Shown here piece after piece: positions 16,385 through 24,289 of a stretch of 33,976 bases of DNA (its first letter is position 1; the number at the start of each line of letters is the position of its first letter). Both the position numbers and the translations under genes were made by a program. This DNA is from Alphaproteobacteria bacterium. Lineage in GTDB: Bacteria; Pseudomonadota; Alphaproteobacteria; Rhizobiales; Beijerinckiaceae. The DNA is taken from NCBI GenBank assembly GCA_021325385.1, contig JAJPHH010000202.1, positions 129,023 to 162,998 of the forward strand, given 5' to 3'. Below the pieces are notes generated by a model. The model had not been told where the DNA came from, did not search any database, and saw only the letters and a program-made list of their open reading frames with translations.

Positions 16385-16397
16385 TTCGATAATCGAA
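16385..16397. promoter_or_regulatory. TTCGAT-A-ATCGAA palindrome upstream of Phd-VapC
   Basis: A perfect 6-bp inverted repeat with one central base sits 62 bp upstream of the antitoxin start. It is a possible operator half of the toxin-antitoxin promoter. Confidence 0.35.
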
Positions 16398-16427
16398 CTT
16401 GCCTCGCAAACACGGCTGCGCAAATAT

Positions 16428-16443
16428 TGGCCATGGATGGCCA
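16428..16443. promoter_or_regulatory. TGGCCAT-GG-ATGGCCA palindrome, candidate Phd operator
   Basis: A perfect 7-bp inverted repeat ends 15 bp before the GTG start and just before the GGAG ribosome site. Phd/YefM antitoxins repress their operons from such short palindromes. The role is inferred from position. Confidence 0.45.
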
Positions 16444-16458
16444 GAATGGAGCCGCGCG

Positions 16459-16710
16459 GTGCCGATTTACTCGATCGCGAACGCGAAGGACAATCTGTCC
16501 AAGCTTGTCGACGAAGCCGTGGCGGGAGAAGAGGTCGCGATCACCCGTCACGGCAAAGTCGTGGCTTATCTGCGGTCCGCCGAGGCCCCGCAACAGCGCC
16601 AGCCGTCGCGGGAGTTGGTCGCGGAAATCATGGCGAGGGCAAGAAAGCGCCCGAGTCTCGCGGAACCCGCCGCCGACATCATCCGCCGCATGCGAGACGG
16701 CGGCGCATGA
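16459..16710 (+). CDS. Phd/YefM family antitoxin
   Basis: This 83-residue protein starts VPIYSIANAKDNLSKLVDEA, the standard Phd/YefM N-terminus, followed by EEVAITRHGKVVAYL (about 25-39). The N-terminal half binds DNA and the C-terminal half, rich in Arg and Glu (LVAEIMARARKRPSL), covers the toxin. The GTG at 16459 was chosen because it begins the fold and has GGAG seven bases upstream. The longer frame from 16399 adds 20 unlikely residues. The stop overlaps the VapC start by 4 bp. Confidence 0.88.
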   Translation: MPIYSIANAKDNLSKLVDEAVAGEEVAITRHGKVVAYLRSAEAPQQRQPSRELVAEIMARARKRPSLAEPAADIIRRMRDGGA

Positions 16711-17129
16711 GCGTCTATCTCGACGCCCCGGTGCTGATGTCGATCATCGCCTCTGACGCAAATTCGGAGAAGGCGGGCCGCTGGTACGGCGGCGTAACCG
16801 CTTCGGTCATTGTCAGCGACCTAGCCAATTTAGAGGTCTGCGCCGTCATTTCGCGCGAACACAGAGCCAAGCGATTTTCTCGAGCGGCCGCCGAGAAGGC
16901 CCTTTCGGACTTCGACGCCCTTCGCGCCGCAAGCGATCGTCTCTGCCCAGGTCCGCAAGACTATGCGCTTGCCGATCGGTTGATCAGGGATTTCGAGTCA
17001 AAGCTGATGGCCGCGGACGCTCTGCACTTGGCGAGCGCGAAGAATGTCGCTGCTGGTCTGGCGACGTTCGACGTGCGGCTTGCAGACGCGGCGCGGAAGC
17101 ACGGGGTTGAAGTGATCGAATTAGCGTAA
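16707..17129 (+). CDS. vapC: PIN-domain toxin VapC (paired with Phd)
   Basis: The 140-residue PIN-domain ribonuclease shows the four acidic active-site residues: D6 in VYLDAPVL, E43 in NLEVCAV, D104 in AADALHLA and D122 in ATFDVRLA. The motif after D6 is APVL where most relatives have TSVL or ASVL, a small deviation. It overlaps the Phd antitoxin by ATGA. The active site is intact, so a working RNase toxin is expected. Pairing of PIN toxins with Phd-type antitoxins is a known combination. Confidence 0.9.
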   Translation: MSVYLDAPVLMSIIASDANSEKAGRWYGGVTASVIVSDLANLEVCAVISREHRAKRFSRAAAEKALSDFDALRAASDRLCPGPQDYALADRLIRDFESKLMAADALHLASAKNVAAGLATFDVRLADAARKHGVEVIELA

Positions 17130-17257
17130 AGGCCCAAGTCGCTCTTTTGAGGGCGGATGGCCGCGAGTCGATTGTCGTTCAATCCAAACGGATGCCGCGT
17201 ATGGAGGCGCTCCTTCCAAGTCCCGTCCAGACGCTTGTCAGGCGAGAAAGCCCCTCC

Positions 17258-18910
17258 CTACCTCGAGAACTTCTTGTACTTCAACCGATGCGGTATGACG
17301 CTGTCGACGCCGAGCCGCCGCTTCTTGTCCTCTTCGTAGTCGGCGAAATTGCCTTCGAACCACTCGACATGGCTGTCGCCCTCGAAGGCCAGCATGTGCG
17401 TCGCGATGCGGTCGAGGAAGAAGCGATCGTGCGAGATGATCACCGCGCAGCCGGCGAAATCGGTCAAGGCCTCTTCGAGCGCGCGTAACGTGTCGACGTC
17501 GAGATCGTTGGTCGGCTCGTCGAGCAGCAGCAGGTTGGCGCCGCTCTTCAGCATTTTCGCGAGATGGACGCGGTTGCGCTCGCCGCCCGACAGCATGCCG
17601 ACCTTCTTCTGCTGGTCGGGCCCGCGGAAGTTGAAGGCTGAGCAATAGGCGCGAGAATTGACCTCGCGCTTGCCGAGATGGAGGATGTCGTTTCCGCCCG
17701 AAATCTCCTCCCAGACCGTAGCCTTGTCGTTGAGCGCGTCTCGCGACTGGTCGACATAGCCGAGCTTGACGGATTCGCCGATCCTGATCTCGCCTGCATC
17801 CGGCTTCTCCTGGCCGGTGATCATCCGGAACAGGGTCGTCTTGCCGGCCCCGTTCGGGCCGATCACGCCGACAATGCCGCCGGGCGGCAGTTTGAACGAG
17901 AGGTCGTCGATCAGCAGCCGATCGCCGAAGCCTTTCGAGAGATGCTCGAAATCGATGACGTTCTGGCCGAGCCGCTCCGCGACCGGAATGACGATCTGCG
18001 CCGTGGTCGGCGCTTTCTCGTTCTGCTTGTTGAGCAATTCCTCATAGGCCTGGATGCGCGCCTTGGACTTGGCTTGGCGCGCTTTGGGCGATGAGGCGAT
18101 CCACTCGCTCTCCGCTTCGAGCGCGCGCTTTCGCGCCTCCTCTTCGCGACCTTCCTGTTCGAGCCGCTTCTGCTTCTGCTTGAGCCAGGAGGAGTAGTTG
18201 CCTTCGTACGGAATGCCGCGGCCGCGATCGAGCTCGAGAATCCACCCGGTCACATTGTCGAGGAAGTAGCGATCGTGGGTGACGATCAGGATCGCGCCCG
18301 GATATTGGCGCAAGTGTCCTTCGAGCCAGTTCACCGTCTCGGCGTCGAGATGGTTCGTCGGCTCGTCGAGCAGCAGCAGTTCAGGCTGCTCCAGCAGCAG
18401 CCGGCAGAGCGCGACGCGGCGGCGCTCGCCGCCGGAAAGCTTGGTCACGTCCGCATCGTCGGCCGGGCAGCCGAGCGCGTCCATCGCCTGCTCGACCTGG
18501 CTGTCGAGATCCCAGAGGCCCTGCGCCTCGATCTCGTCCTGGAGCCGCGTCATCTCGTCCGCGGTCTCGTCGGCATAATTCATCGCCAATTCGTTGTATC
18601 GATCGAGGATCGCCTTTTTAGGCCCGACGCCGAGCATGACGTTGCCGCGCACGTCGAGGGCCGGATCGAGATGCGGCTCCTGCGGCAGGTAACCGACGCG
18701 GGCGCCTTCCGCGACGAAGCCCTCGCCGACGAACTCCTTGTCGATCCCGGCCATGATCCTGAGCAGGGTCGACTTGCCCGCGCCGTTGGCGCCGAGCACG
18801 CCGATCTTGGCGTCCGGGTAAAAGGAAAGGTTGATGTTTTCCAGGACCTTCTTGCCGCCCGGATAGGTCTTGGTCAGGCCCTGCATGTGATAAATGAATT
18901 GACGGGCCAT
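17258..18910 (-). CDS. ettA: Energy-dependent translational throttle protein EttA (ABC-F)
   Basis: The 550-residue cytoplasmic protein has two ABC domains in one chain and no membrane segment. It is the ABC-F factor that binds the ribosomal E site and gates entry into elongation according to ATP level. The first Walker A is GANGAGKST (40-48), the first signature LSGGERRRV (158-166) and Walker [13 protein letters not shown] (178-189). The arm region (about 95-140, [20 protein letters not shown]) is typical of EttA. The charged linker (about 240-290) precedes the second domain with GPNGAGKTT and [13 protein letters not shown]. Length and motifs fit the family exactly. It starts [20 protein letters not shown]. 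Confidence 0.97.
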   Translation of the reverse strand: MARQFIYHMQGLTKTYPGGKKVLENINLSFYPDAKIGVLGANGAGKSTLLRIMAGIDKEFVGEGFVAEGARVGYLPQEPHLDPALDVRGNVMLGVGPKKAILDRYNELAMNYADETADEMTRLQDEIEAQGLWDLDSQVEQAMDALGCPADDADVTKLSGGERRRVALCRLLLEQPELLLLDEPTNHLDAETVNWLEGHLRQYPGAILIVTHDRYFLDNVTGWILELDRGRGIPYEGNYSSWLKQKQKRLEQEGREEEARKRALEAESEWIASSPKARQAKSKARIQAYEELLNKQNEKAPTTAQIVIPVAERLGQNVIDFEHLSKGFGDRLLIDDLSFKLPPGGIVGVIGPNGAGKTTLFRMITGQEKPDAGEIRIGESVKLGYVDQSRDALNDKATVWEEISGGNDILHLGKREVNSRAYCSAFNFRGPDQQKKVGMLSGGERNRVHLAKMLKSGANLLLLDEPTNDLDVDTLRALEEALTDFAGCAVIISHDRFFLDRIATHMLAFEGDSHVEWFEGNFADYEEDKKRRLGVDSVIPHRLKYKKFSR

Positions 18911-19014
18911 GGAGGCGTCTCGTTCGGTTTGTATTTCGGGGGATTTGACGCGGGCTAGTAGCAGGGGCGCGGAGCGCGGGCAAGCCGCATGGAGTGCAAA
19001 CGCGCGGGAAATCG

Positions 19015-19410
19015 CTAGTCGCGCCGGGTATTTTCACGGAGAAACGAGGTATAGCCGCTTTCATCGAGCTCGCCGGCGGCGACGGCCAGAACGGCGTCCG
19101 CCGCGTCGGTTTCGGGCGCCGCGAAGCGATATCCGTTCAACTCCAGGAACAGAACGCCGACAACGAAACCGGTGCGCTTGTTCCCGTCGATGAAAGGATG
19201 GTTCTTGACGAGTCCGACCGTGTAGGCGCTCGCCAAATCGATGAGATCAGCATTTGACTCGTAGTTCGCGATCTGGCGCGGGCGCGCGACCGCGGAATTC
19301 AAGAGTCCCTCGTCTCGCACGCCCGCCAGGCCGCCGTGGATGGCAAGCAGCCGCTCGTGGAGCACACGTACCTCAAATTCCTCGATCCAAACGGGCTCTG
19401 CGCCTGTCAT
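19015..19410 (-). CDS. doc: Doc-type Fic-fold toxin
   Basis: This 131-residue protein is a Doc (death on curing) toxin. The Fic-fold signature reads [10 protein letters not shown] at residues 71-80, with the catalytic His and the Lys-Arg end typical of Doc rather than the GNGR end of true Fic AMP-transferases. P1 Doc phosphorylates elongation factor Tu. The N-terminal [21 protein letters not shown] is also characteristic. Its start overlaps the upstream antitoxin stop by 4 bp (19407-19410). The antitoxin is of AbrB type rather than the classical Phd, which is unusual. Confidence 0.92.
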   Translation of the reverse strand: MTGAEPVWIEEFEVRVLHERLLAIHGGLAGVRDEGLLNSAVARPRQIANYESNADLIDLASAYTVGLVKNHPFIDGNKRTGFVVGVLFLELNGYRFAAPETDAADAVLAVAAGELDESGYTSFLRENTRRD

Positions 19411-19634
19411 TGCGCGAGGACATGCAACGTGTTCCGATAGCGGCGCATGATGTCGTCGGCCTTCTCCATCTTTTTGACGAAGGCAGGATCGTAAGGCGTC
19501 AGCCTATAGCCGCCGTCCGGCGTTTCGACGGCGTAGAGCGCGTCGCCTTTGGTCAGATTCATACGCGCCAGCATCTCCTTGGGGATGATGACTCCGATCG
19601 ACGTGCCGATCGTCGTGAGCTTCAAAGTCGTCAT
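19407..19634 (-). CDS. AbrB/MazE-type antitoxin paired with Doc
   Basis: The 75-residue protein has an AbrB fold (MTTLKLTTIGTSIGVIIPKE, then MLARMNLTKGDALYAV), followed by a C-terminal arm of about 30 residues (DPAFVKKMEKADDIMRRY) suited to wrapping a toxin. The ATG at 19634 was chosen because GGAG lies eight bases upstream and the fold starts there. Its gene overlaps doc by 4 bp, so the two form one unit. A perfect AT-rich palindrome overlaps its predicted -10 box. Confidence 0.9.
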   Translation of the reverse strand: MTTLKLTTIGTSIGVIIPKEMLARMNLTKGDALYAVETPDGGYRLTPYDPAFVKKMEKADDIMRRYRNTLHVLAQ

Positions 19635-19644
19635 TCCGCGCTCC

Positions 19645-19664
19645 ATTATTATAGATATAATAAT
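19645..19664. promoter_or_regulatory. ATTATTATA-GA-TATAATAAT operator of the AbrB-Doc pair
   Basis: A perfect 9-bp inverted repeat, entirely A/T apart from the central G, stands out in GC-rich DNA. It overlaps the -10 box predicted at 19657-19662 on the minus strand and lies 11 bp upstream of the antitoxin start. Autorepression by the antitoxin (and toxin-antitoxin complex) is the natural reading. Confidence 0.6.
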
Positions 19665-19685
19665 AGCCCACGCTCGATCCATCAA
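19657..19685 (-). promoter_or_regulatory. Sigma-70-like promoter of the AbrB-Doc pair
   Basis: On the minus strand TTGATG (19680-19685) is followed after 17 bp by TATTAT (19657-19662), close to the -35 and -10 consensus. The -10 box is inside the palindromic operator. Confidence 0.5.
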
Positions 19686-19729
19686 GAGAACGCGTCGGGA
19701 CGCGGCGAGCGCCAGGTTTTTGGAGCTGC

Positions 19730-19757
19730 TTAACAAGCCGGCATAGAACGATATAGT
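19730..19757 (+). promoter_or_regulatory. Candidate promoter of the 2-hydroxyacid dehydrogenase gene
   Basis: TTAACA (19730-19735), a 16-bp spacer and TATAGT (19752-19757) resemble a sigma-70 promoter, about 50 bp before the start codon. Confidence 0.4.
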
Positions 19758-19806
19758 GCGGCCCCGGCGAGGCGCTTAGCCTGGCTGGCATTTGGGAGGA
19801 AAACGC

Positions 19807-20838
19807 TTGGCGGCGAAACCTGTGATCGTCATCGACCCGCAGCCGCGCGGCCTCGACGAGATTTTCGAAGCCGATGTCCGCGCCCGCCTCGAAGCGCTCG
19901 GCGAACTCGTCATCCATGACGGCGCGGGCCGCATGCCGGCTGAGCGGCTTGAGCGCCATTTGCCGGACATGGCCCTGCTGATCGGCCAGACCGACATGCC
20001 GAAGGAACGACTCGACCGCGCCAAGAACTTGCGCGCGATCATCAACGTCGAAACCAATTTTCTGCAGAATGTCGATTACGAGACGTGTTTTCAGCGCGGA
20101 ATTCATGTCCTCGCGCCAAGCTCCGCCTTCGCCAAGCCGGTGGCGGAAATGGCCCTCGGCATGGCGATCGACCTGTGCCGCGGCGTGACCGCCGCCGACC
20201 GCGCCATGCGCGCGGGGAACGAAAAATGGCTGCTCGACGGCGCGGCGGGCTGCTTCTCGCTCTATGGCTCAGCCGTCGGCCTGATCGGCTTCGGCGATCT
20301 CGGCCGCGCCTTCGCGCCGCTGCTCGCGCCGTTCGGCTGCACGGTCAAAGTCTACGATCCCTGGCTCTCGGACCATTTCGTCAAGAGCTTCGGCGTTCAG
20401 CCGGCGAGTCTCGACGAGGTCCTCTCGACCAGCCGCGTGATCGCGATTTTCGCCGGCGTCACCAGCGAGAACCAGGGCTTTCTCGGCCGCCGCGAATTAG
20501 AACTGATCCAGCCCGGCTCCGCCGTGCTGCTGATGAGCCGCGCCGCCGTCGTGGATTTTCCGGAATTCCTGCGCCAGATCGAAGCTGGCCGATTCCGCGC
20601 CGCGACCGACGTCTTTCCGGATGAACCTGCGCCCGCGGGCCATCCAGCGCGCAAGATCGAAGGCTTGCTCCTCTCGCCGCATCGCGCCGGCGCCCTGCCC
20701 GACTCGCTCTACGAAATCGGCCGCCAGACCGTCGCCGACGCCGAGCTGATTCTGCGCGGCCTGCCGCCCCTCTCCTGCCGCAGAGCGCAGCGCGAGACGG
20801 TCGGCCTCTCGCGCAGCAAGCCCATCGACGAGAAGTAG
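19807..20838 (+). CDS. D-isomer-specific 2-hydroxyacid dehydrogenase
   Basis: The 343-residue protein is an NAD(P)-dependent 2-hydroxyacid dehydrogenase, which reduces 2-keto acids or the reverse. The dinucleotide motif GLIGFGDLGRAF is at about 158-169. The catalytic Arg, Glu and His of the family fall at R245 (LLMSRAAVVD), E273 (FPDEPAP) and H292 (LSPHRAG). The start is a TTG at 19807, six bases after a strong GGGAGGA site. The longer frame begins with another TTG inside that site. It is the first gene before the LacI-controlled importer, but the REP element and a separate promoter divide them. Substrate not clear. Confidence 0.88.
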   Translation: MAAKPVIVIDPQPRGLDEIFEADVRARLEALGELVIHDGAGRMPAERLERHLPDMALLIGQTDMPKERLDRAKNLRAIINVETNFLQNVDYETCFQRGIHVLAPSSAFAKPVAEMALGMAIDLCRGVTAADRAMRAGNEKWLLDGAAGCFSLYGSAVGLIGFGDLGRAFAPLLAPFGCTVKVYDPWLSDHFVKSFGVQPASLDEVLSTSRVIAIFAGVTSENQGFLGRRELELIQPGSAVLLMSRAAVVDFPEFLRQIEAGRFRAATDVFPDEPAPAGHPARKIEGLLLSPHRAGALPDSLYEIGRQTVADAELILRGLPPLSCRRAQRETVGLSRSKPIDEK

Positions 20839-20843
20839 GGGTG

Positions 20844-20929
20844 TGTCATTCCCGCGCAAGCGGGAATCCAGAGAACCTCCGCATTTCAGGGTTGACTCGG
20901 GCTGGATTCCCGCTTTCGCGGGAATGACA
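20844..20929. repeat. REP-like palindromic element, copy 2
   Basis: This 86-bp inverted repeat begins TGTCATTCCCGCGCAAGCGG and ends GCTTTCGCGGGAATGACA. It shares its ends with 5094-5175. It sits five bases after the dehydrogenase stop, where it can form a strong hairpin and end or stabilise the transcript. Confidence 0.85.
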
Positions 20930-20958
20930 GGGGAGGTCTTTGCCGACGATTGACGCCC

Positions 20959-20986
20959 TTGACAGGCGTCGCTCCCCGATTACGAT
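20959..20986 (+). promoter_or_regulatory. Promoter of the LacI-type regulator and sugar importer
   Basis: TTGACA (20959-20964), an exact -35 consensus, a 16-bp spacer and TACGAT (20981-20986) form a good promoter. The palindromic operator starts right after the -10 box. Confidence 0.6.
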
Positions 20987-21000
20987 CTAAATCGATTTAG
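20987..21000. promoter_or_regulatory. LacI-family operator CTAAATCGATTTAG
   Basis: A perfect 14-bp palindrome with a central CG, the hallmark of LacI-family operators, lies over the predicted transcription start, 15 bp before the GTG start of the LacI gene. Repression here would control the regulator and the transporter together. Confidence 0.75.
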
Positions 21001-21014
21001 CGCCCGGAGAGAAT

Positions 21015-22061
21015 GTGTCGCGCAAGGCTCCGACCATTCACGATGTCGCGCTGCGCGCGGGCGTTTCGCCCGCCACCGCTTCCAACGTCGTCAACGGCAA
21101 CCGCCCGGTCGGGGAGGAGAGCCGCGCCCGCGTGTTGCGGGCGATCGCCGAGCTCGGCTATCGGCCGAACCATCTCGCCGCGGCGCTCCGCGCCAAGCGC
21201 AGCCGGCTGATCGGCGTCGCGGTCCCGGAAATTTCCAACCCGTTCTTCGCCAGCCTCGTGCACGGACTCGAAGAACAGGCCGCGGCGAGCGATTACGAGC
21301 TCGTCCTCGTCTCGACCGGCGAGGACGGCGCAGCCGAGCGGCGCCGGATCGAAGCGCTGATCGATCGACAGATCGAGGGGCTGATCGTCGTCCCGTCCCG
21401 CGACGATTCCTTCTCGGCTCTGCGCGAGAAGCGCGGCCGCGCCCTGCCGCCCGCGGTTCTCGTCGATCGCGGCTGCGAGTCGCCGGGCGTCGATACAGTC
21501 GGCGCCGAATGCGCGGCGGGCGCTTACGCTGCGACGCGTCATCTCATCGAGCTCGGTCATCGCGATATCGCGGCGCTGACGCCGTCGCGCCATCTCGCCA
21601 ATATTCGCGCCCGGATCGACGGCTATGGCCGCGCGTTGGCCGAGGCCGATTTGAGCGCCCGCGCCAGGGTCTGCGTCGGCGGCCAGCATATCGACGCCTT
21701 GCGCGGCGCGATCGAGCAGGACCTCCACCGCGCCGACCGGCCGACCGCGATCTTCGCCCTGACCAACGTCGCCGCGCTCGCCGCGATCAAGGCGGTCCGT
21801 GCGCTGGGCCTCGACATTCCTGGCGATGTCTCGATCGTCGGCTTCGACGATTTCGACTGGATGTGCGCGCTGCGGCCGTACCTGACCACCGTCGCGCAGC
21901 CAGTCGACGAATTCGCCTCATCCGCCTGGCGTCTCTTGATGCAGCGCCTTTCCGGCGCCGCAAAGGAGGACGATGTCAGGATCGAGCTTCCCTGCGCCTT
22001 GAAGGTGAGGGAATCGACCGGGCCCGCCCGCCCTCGTCTTAAAATCGCGGCCGGCGCCTAG
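21015..22061 (+). CDS. LacI-family transcriptional regulator
   Basis: The 348-residue repressor has the LacI helix-turn-helix (TIHDVALRAGVSPATASNVVNG, split at residues 7-28), the hinge helix NHLAAALR, and a periplasmic-binding-protein-like sugar domain from about 60 on (RLIGVAVPEISNPFFASLVHG). The start is a GTG at 21015 with GGAGAG upstream; an overlapping ATG at 21013 is in another frame. It is the first gene of the sugar importer operon, 33 bp before the binding protein, and is probably derepressed by that sugar. The operator overlaps its own promoter. Confidence 0.95.
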   Translation: MSRKAPTIHDVALRAGVSPATASNVVNGNRPVGEESRARVLRAIAELGYRPNHLAAALRAKRSRLIGVAVPEISNPFFASLVHGLEEQAAASDYELVLVSTGEDGAAERRRIEALIDRQIEGLIVVPSRDDSFSALREKRGRALPPAVLVDRGCESPGVDTVGAECAAGAYAATRHLIELGHRDIAALTPSRHLANIRARIDGYGRALAEADLSARARVCVGGQHIDALRGAIEQDLHRADRPTAIFALTNVAALAAIKAVRALGLDIPGDVSIVGFDDFDWMCALRPYLTTVAQPVDEFASSAWRLLMQRLSGAAKEDDVRIELPCALKVRESTGPARPRLKIAAGA

Positions 22062-22094
22062 GACAAGCGAACCAATCAGAAAGGGAGGAAAGCG

Positions 22095-23072
22095 ATGCTC
22101 AGAACGATGATCCTAGCCGCCTCTTGCGGCGCGCTCGCAACGGCGATCGCCTTCGGCGGCGCGTCGGCCGCCGACAAGCCCGTCTATGGCGTGCTGATGA
22201 AGACCCTGTCGAATCCGTTCTGGGGCGCGATGGAGCAAGGCGTGCGCGACGGCGCCAAAGAAGCCGATGTCGAGTATTTCCTGCAGGCCGTGGAATCGGA
22301 CCAGGCGGCGGAGCCGCAGCTCAATACCTGCAACACGATGCTGGAGAAGAAACCCGTCGTCATGATCACGGCGGCGATCAACTCGACCATCCTGCTGCCT
22401 TGCCTCAAACACGCCAACGAGGAGAAGATTCCGGTCATCGATCTCGACAACAACCTCGATCCGGAAATCACCAAGAAAGCCGGCGTCGAGGTCGCGTTCC
22501 ATATCGGCTCGGACAATGAGGCGGCGGGCGCCAAGGGCGCCGACTATGTCGCGCAAACGCTGGGCAAGGACGCGAAGGGCCCGGTCCTGGTGATCGAAGG
22601 CCTGTCCGGCAACATCACCGGCCAGAAGCGCGCCCGCGGCTTCGCCAACGAACTAAAGAAAGTCGCGCCGGGCCTGACCATCGTCGCCTCGCTGCCCGGC
22701 GATTGGGACCGCCAGAAGGCGGCCAACATCGCCAACGACACGTTGCAGCGCAATCCTGATCTCGTCGCGATCTTCTGCGCCAATGACGGCATGGCGCTCG
22801 GCGCGGTCGAGGCGGCGCGAGCGGCGGGCAAGGACAAGGTGATCGTCGTCGGCGTCGACGGCAACAAGGACGCGGTCAAGTCGATCCTCGCCGGACGGCT
22901 GAACGCTTCGGTGGCGCAGCTTCCGTACCTTGTCGGCAAGGAGGCGGTCGAGAACGCCAAGAAGCTCCTCGCCGGCGGCAAGGTCGACGAGTTCATTTAC
23001 GTGCCGACGCTGGTCCTCACGAAAGACGTGCTGGAGGCTAAGAAGGACCCGATGCTGCAATATGTGAAATAA
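22095..23072 (+). CDS. Sugar ABC importer periplasmic binding protein (AlsB/RbsB type)
   Basis: The 325-residue protein has a signal peptide (cleavage after GGASA, about residue 25) and the two-lobed fold of ribose/allose binding proteins. The motifs match the E. coli D-allose binding protein AlsB: MKTLSNPFWG (35-44), GAKGADYVA, VIEGLSGNITGQKRARG, DWDRQKAANIA, QRNPDLVAIFCANDGMA and VVGVDGN. Allose, ribose or a related aldose is therefore likely. A strong GGGAGGAAA ribosome site precedes the start. It is followed by the permease and ATPase genes, after a gap with two REP-type hairpins. Confidence 0.92.
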   Translation: MLRTMILAASCGALATAIAFGGASAADKPVYGVLMKTLSNPFWGAMEQGVRDGAKEADVEYFLQAVESDQAAEPQLNTCNTMLEKKPVVMITAAINSTILLPCLKHANEEKIPVIDLDNNLDPEITKKAGVEVAFHIGSDNEAAGAKGADYVAQTLGKDAKGPVLVIEGLSGNITGQKRARGFANELKKVAPGLTIVASLPGDWDRQKAANIANDTLQRNPDLVAIFCANDGMALGAVEAARAAGKDKVIVVGVDGNKDAVKSILAGRLNASVAQLPYLVGKEAVENAKKLLAGGKVDEFIYVPTLVLTKDVLEAKKDPMLQYVK

Positions 23073-23148
23073 GGCGCGGGTCCGACGCGACCGCTTGACC
23101 TTTGGCCGCCGCCCCGGCCCGCCCTGCTCCGGCTCCTCGGGCCGCCTC

Positions 23149-23237
23149 CTCCCGCAAGCGGGAGAGGGTTCGCCCGACGCGGCGCGAATCGCGGGCCGGG
23201 AAGGCCTCGGCGCCCCTCTTCCGCTCGCGGGAGAGGG
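23149..23237. repeat. Pair of REP hairpins between binding protein and permease
   Basis: CTCCCGC-AA-GCGGGAG (23149-23164) and the longer CCCTCTTCCGC-TC-GCGGGAGAGGG (23214-23237, one mismatch) flank about 50 bp. Both lie between two genes of one operon, so they may protect the upstream mRNA and lower expression of the membrane parts. Confidence 0.7.
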
Positions 23238-23296
23238 CTCGGATAAAATGAAGCCGCAGCTTACAGTTTCGCCGAAATGAAGCATCCGACCTCGCC

Positions 23297-24289
23297 ATGA
23301 CAGCCGCACCACGCGCCGCCCGCGGCGGCGCCAATTGGCGCGTTCGCCTGACCAGCGGCGTCGCCTTCCGCTTCGAATCGCTGCTCGTCTTGGCGATCCT
23401 CGTCGTCGCCATGGCGGCTTTATCGCCGTACTTTCTGTCGATCTCGAACTTCCTCAACATCCTGCTCGCCACCGCGACAATCGGCGTGCTGGCGATCGGC
23501 GCGACGTTTGTCATTTCCTCGGCCGGCATCGATTTGTCGGTCGGATCGGTGCTCGGCTTTTCCGGCGTGGTCGGCTGCCTCATGATGTCGAATCTCGACC
23601 TCCCCTGGCCGCTCGGCGTCGTCGCCTGTATCGGCGCGGGCGCGGCGGCCGGCCTCGTCAACGGCTTTCTGATCACGCGCGGCCAGATTCCGCCCTTCAT
23701 CGTCACGCTCGGCATGCTCGGCGTCGCTCGCGGCGCCGGCCTCGTCCTCACCAATGGCCTGCCGATCTACGGCCTGCCGGCCCCGATCGTCTATCTCGGC
23801 CAGGGCCGTCCCTTGGGCGTGCCGACGCCGGTGATCATCCTCGTACTGACGGCGGCAATTGCGCATCTCGTACTTATGCATACGCGTTTCGGCCTCTATA
23901 CGCAGGTCATCGGCGACAGCGAGACCGCGGCGCGAGCCATGGGCGTCCGCGTCGAACGACAGAAGGTCTATCTCTATACGCTGTCCGGCGCGTTGGCCGG
24001 CCTGGCCGGGCTCTTGTTCGCGGCGCGAGTCAATGCGGGCGATCCGACGGCGGGGCTCAATTACGAGCTCACCGCCGTCACCGCCGCAATCATCGGCGGC
24101 ACCAACCTGTTCGGCGGCCGCGGCAGCGTGGTCGGCACGATCATCGGCGCGCTGATCATGGGCGTGCTGCAGAACGGCTTGAACCTGCTCGCCGTTCCCT
24201 CCTTCTATCAGCAGATGGCGATCGGCGCGGTTCTGGTTCTCGCTGTCTGGCTCGATCGCGTCAACCGCTCGGAAGGGCGCCGCCGATGA
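23297..24289 (+). CDS. Sugar ABC importer permease (AlsC/RbsC type)
   Basis: The 330-residue inner-membrane protein is of the branched-chain/ribose permease type, with 8-10 hydrophobic helices (first LLVLAILVVAMAALSPYFL). Family marks include SSAGIDLSVGSVLGFSGVV, the cytoplasmic DSETAARAMGVRVERQKVYLYTLSG loop that contacts the ATPase, and GGTNLFGGRGSVVGTIIGAL. The stop overlaps the ATPase start by 4 bp (ATGA). A single permease gene suggests a homodimeric channel. Confidence 0.93.
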   Translation: MTAAPRAARGGANWRVRLTSGVAFRFESLLVLAILVVAMAALSPYFLSISNFLNILLATATIGVLAIGATFVISSAGIDLSVGSVLGFSGVVGCLMMSNLDLPWPLGVVACIGAGAAAGLVNGFLITRGQIPPFIVTLGMLGVARGAGLVLTNGLPIYGLPAPIVYLGQGRPLGVPTPVIILVLTAAIAHLVLMHTRFGLYTQVIGDSETAARAMGVRVERQKVYLYTLSGALAGLAGLLFAARVNAGDPTAGLNYELTAVTAAIIGGTNLFGGRGSVVGTIIGALIMGVLQNGLNLLAVPSFYQQMAIGAVLVLAVWLDRVNRSEGRRR

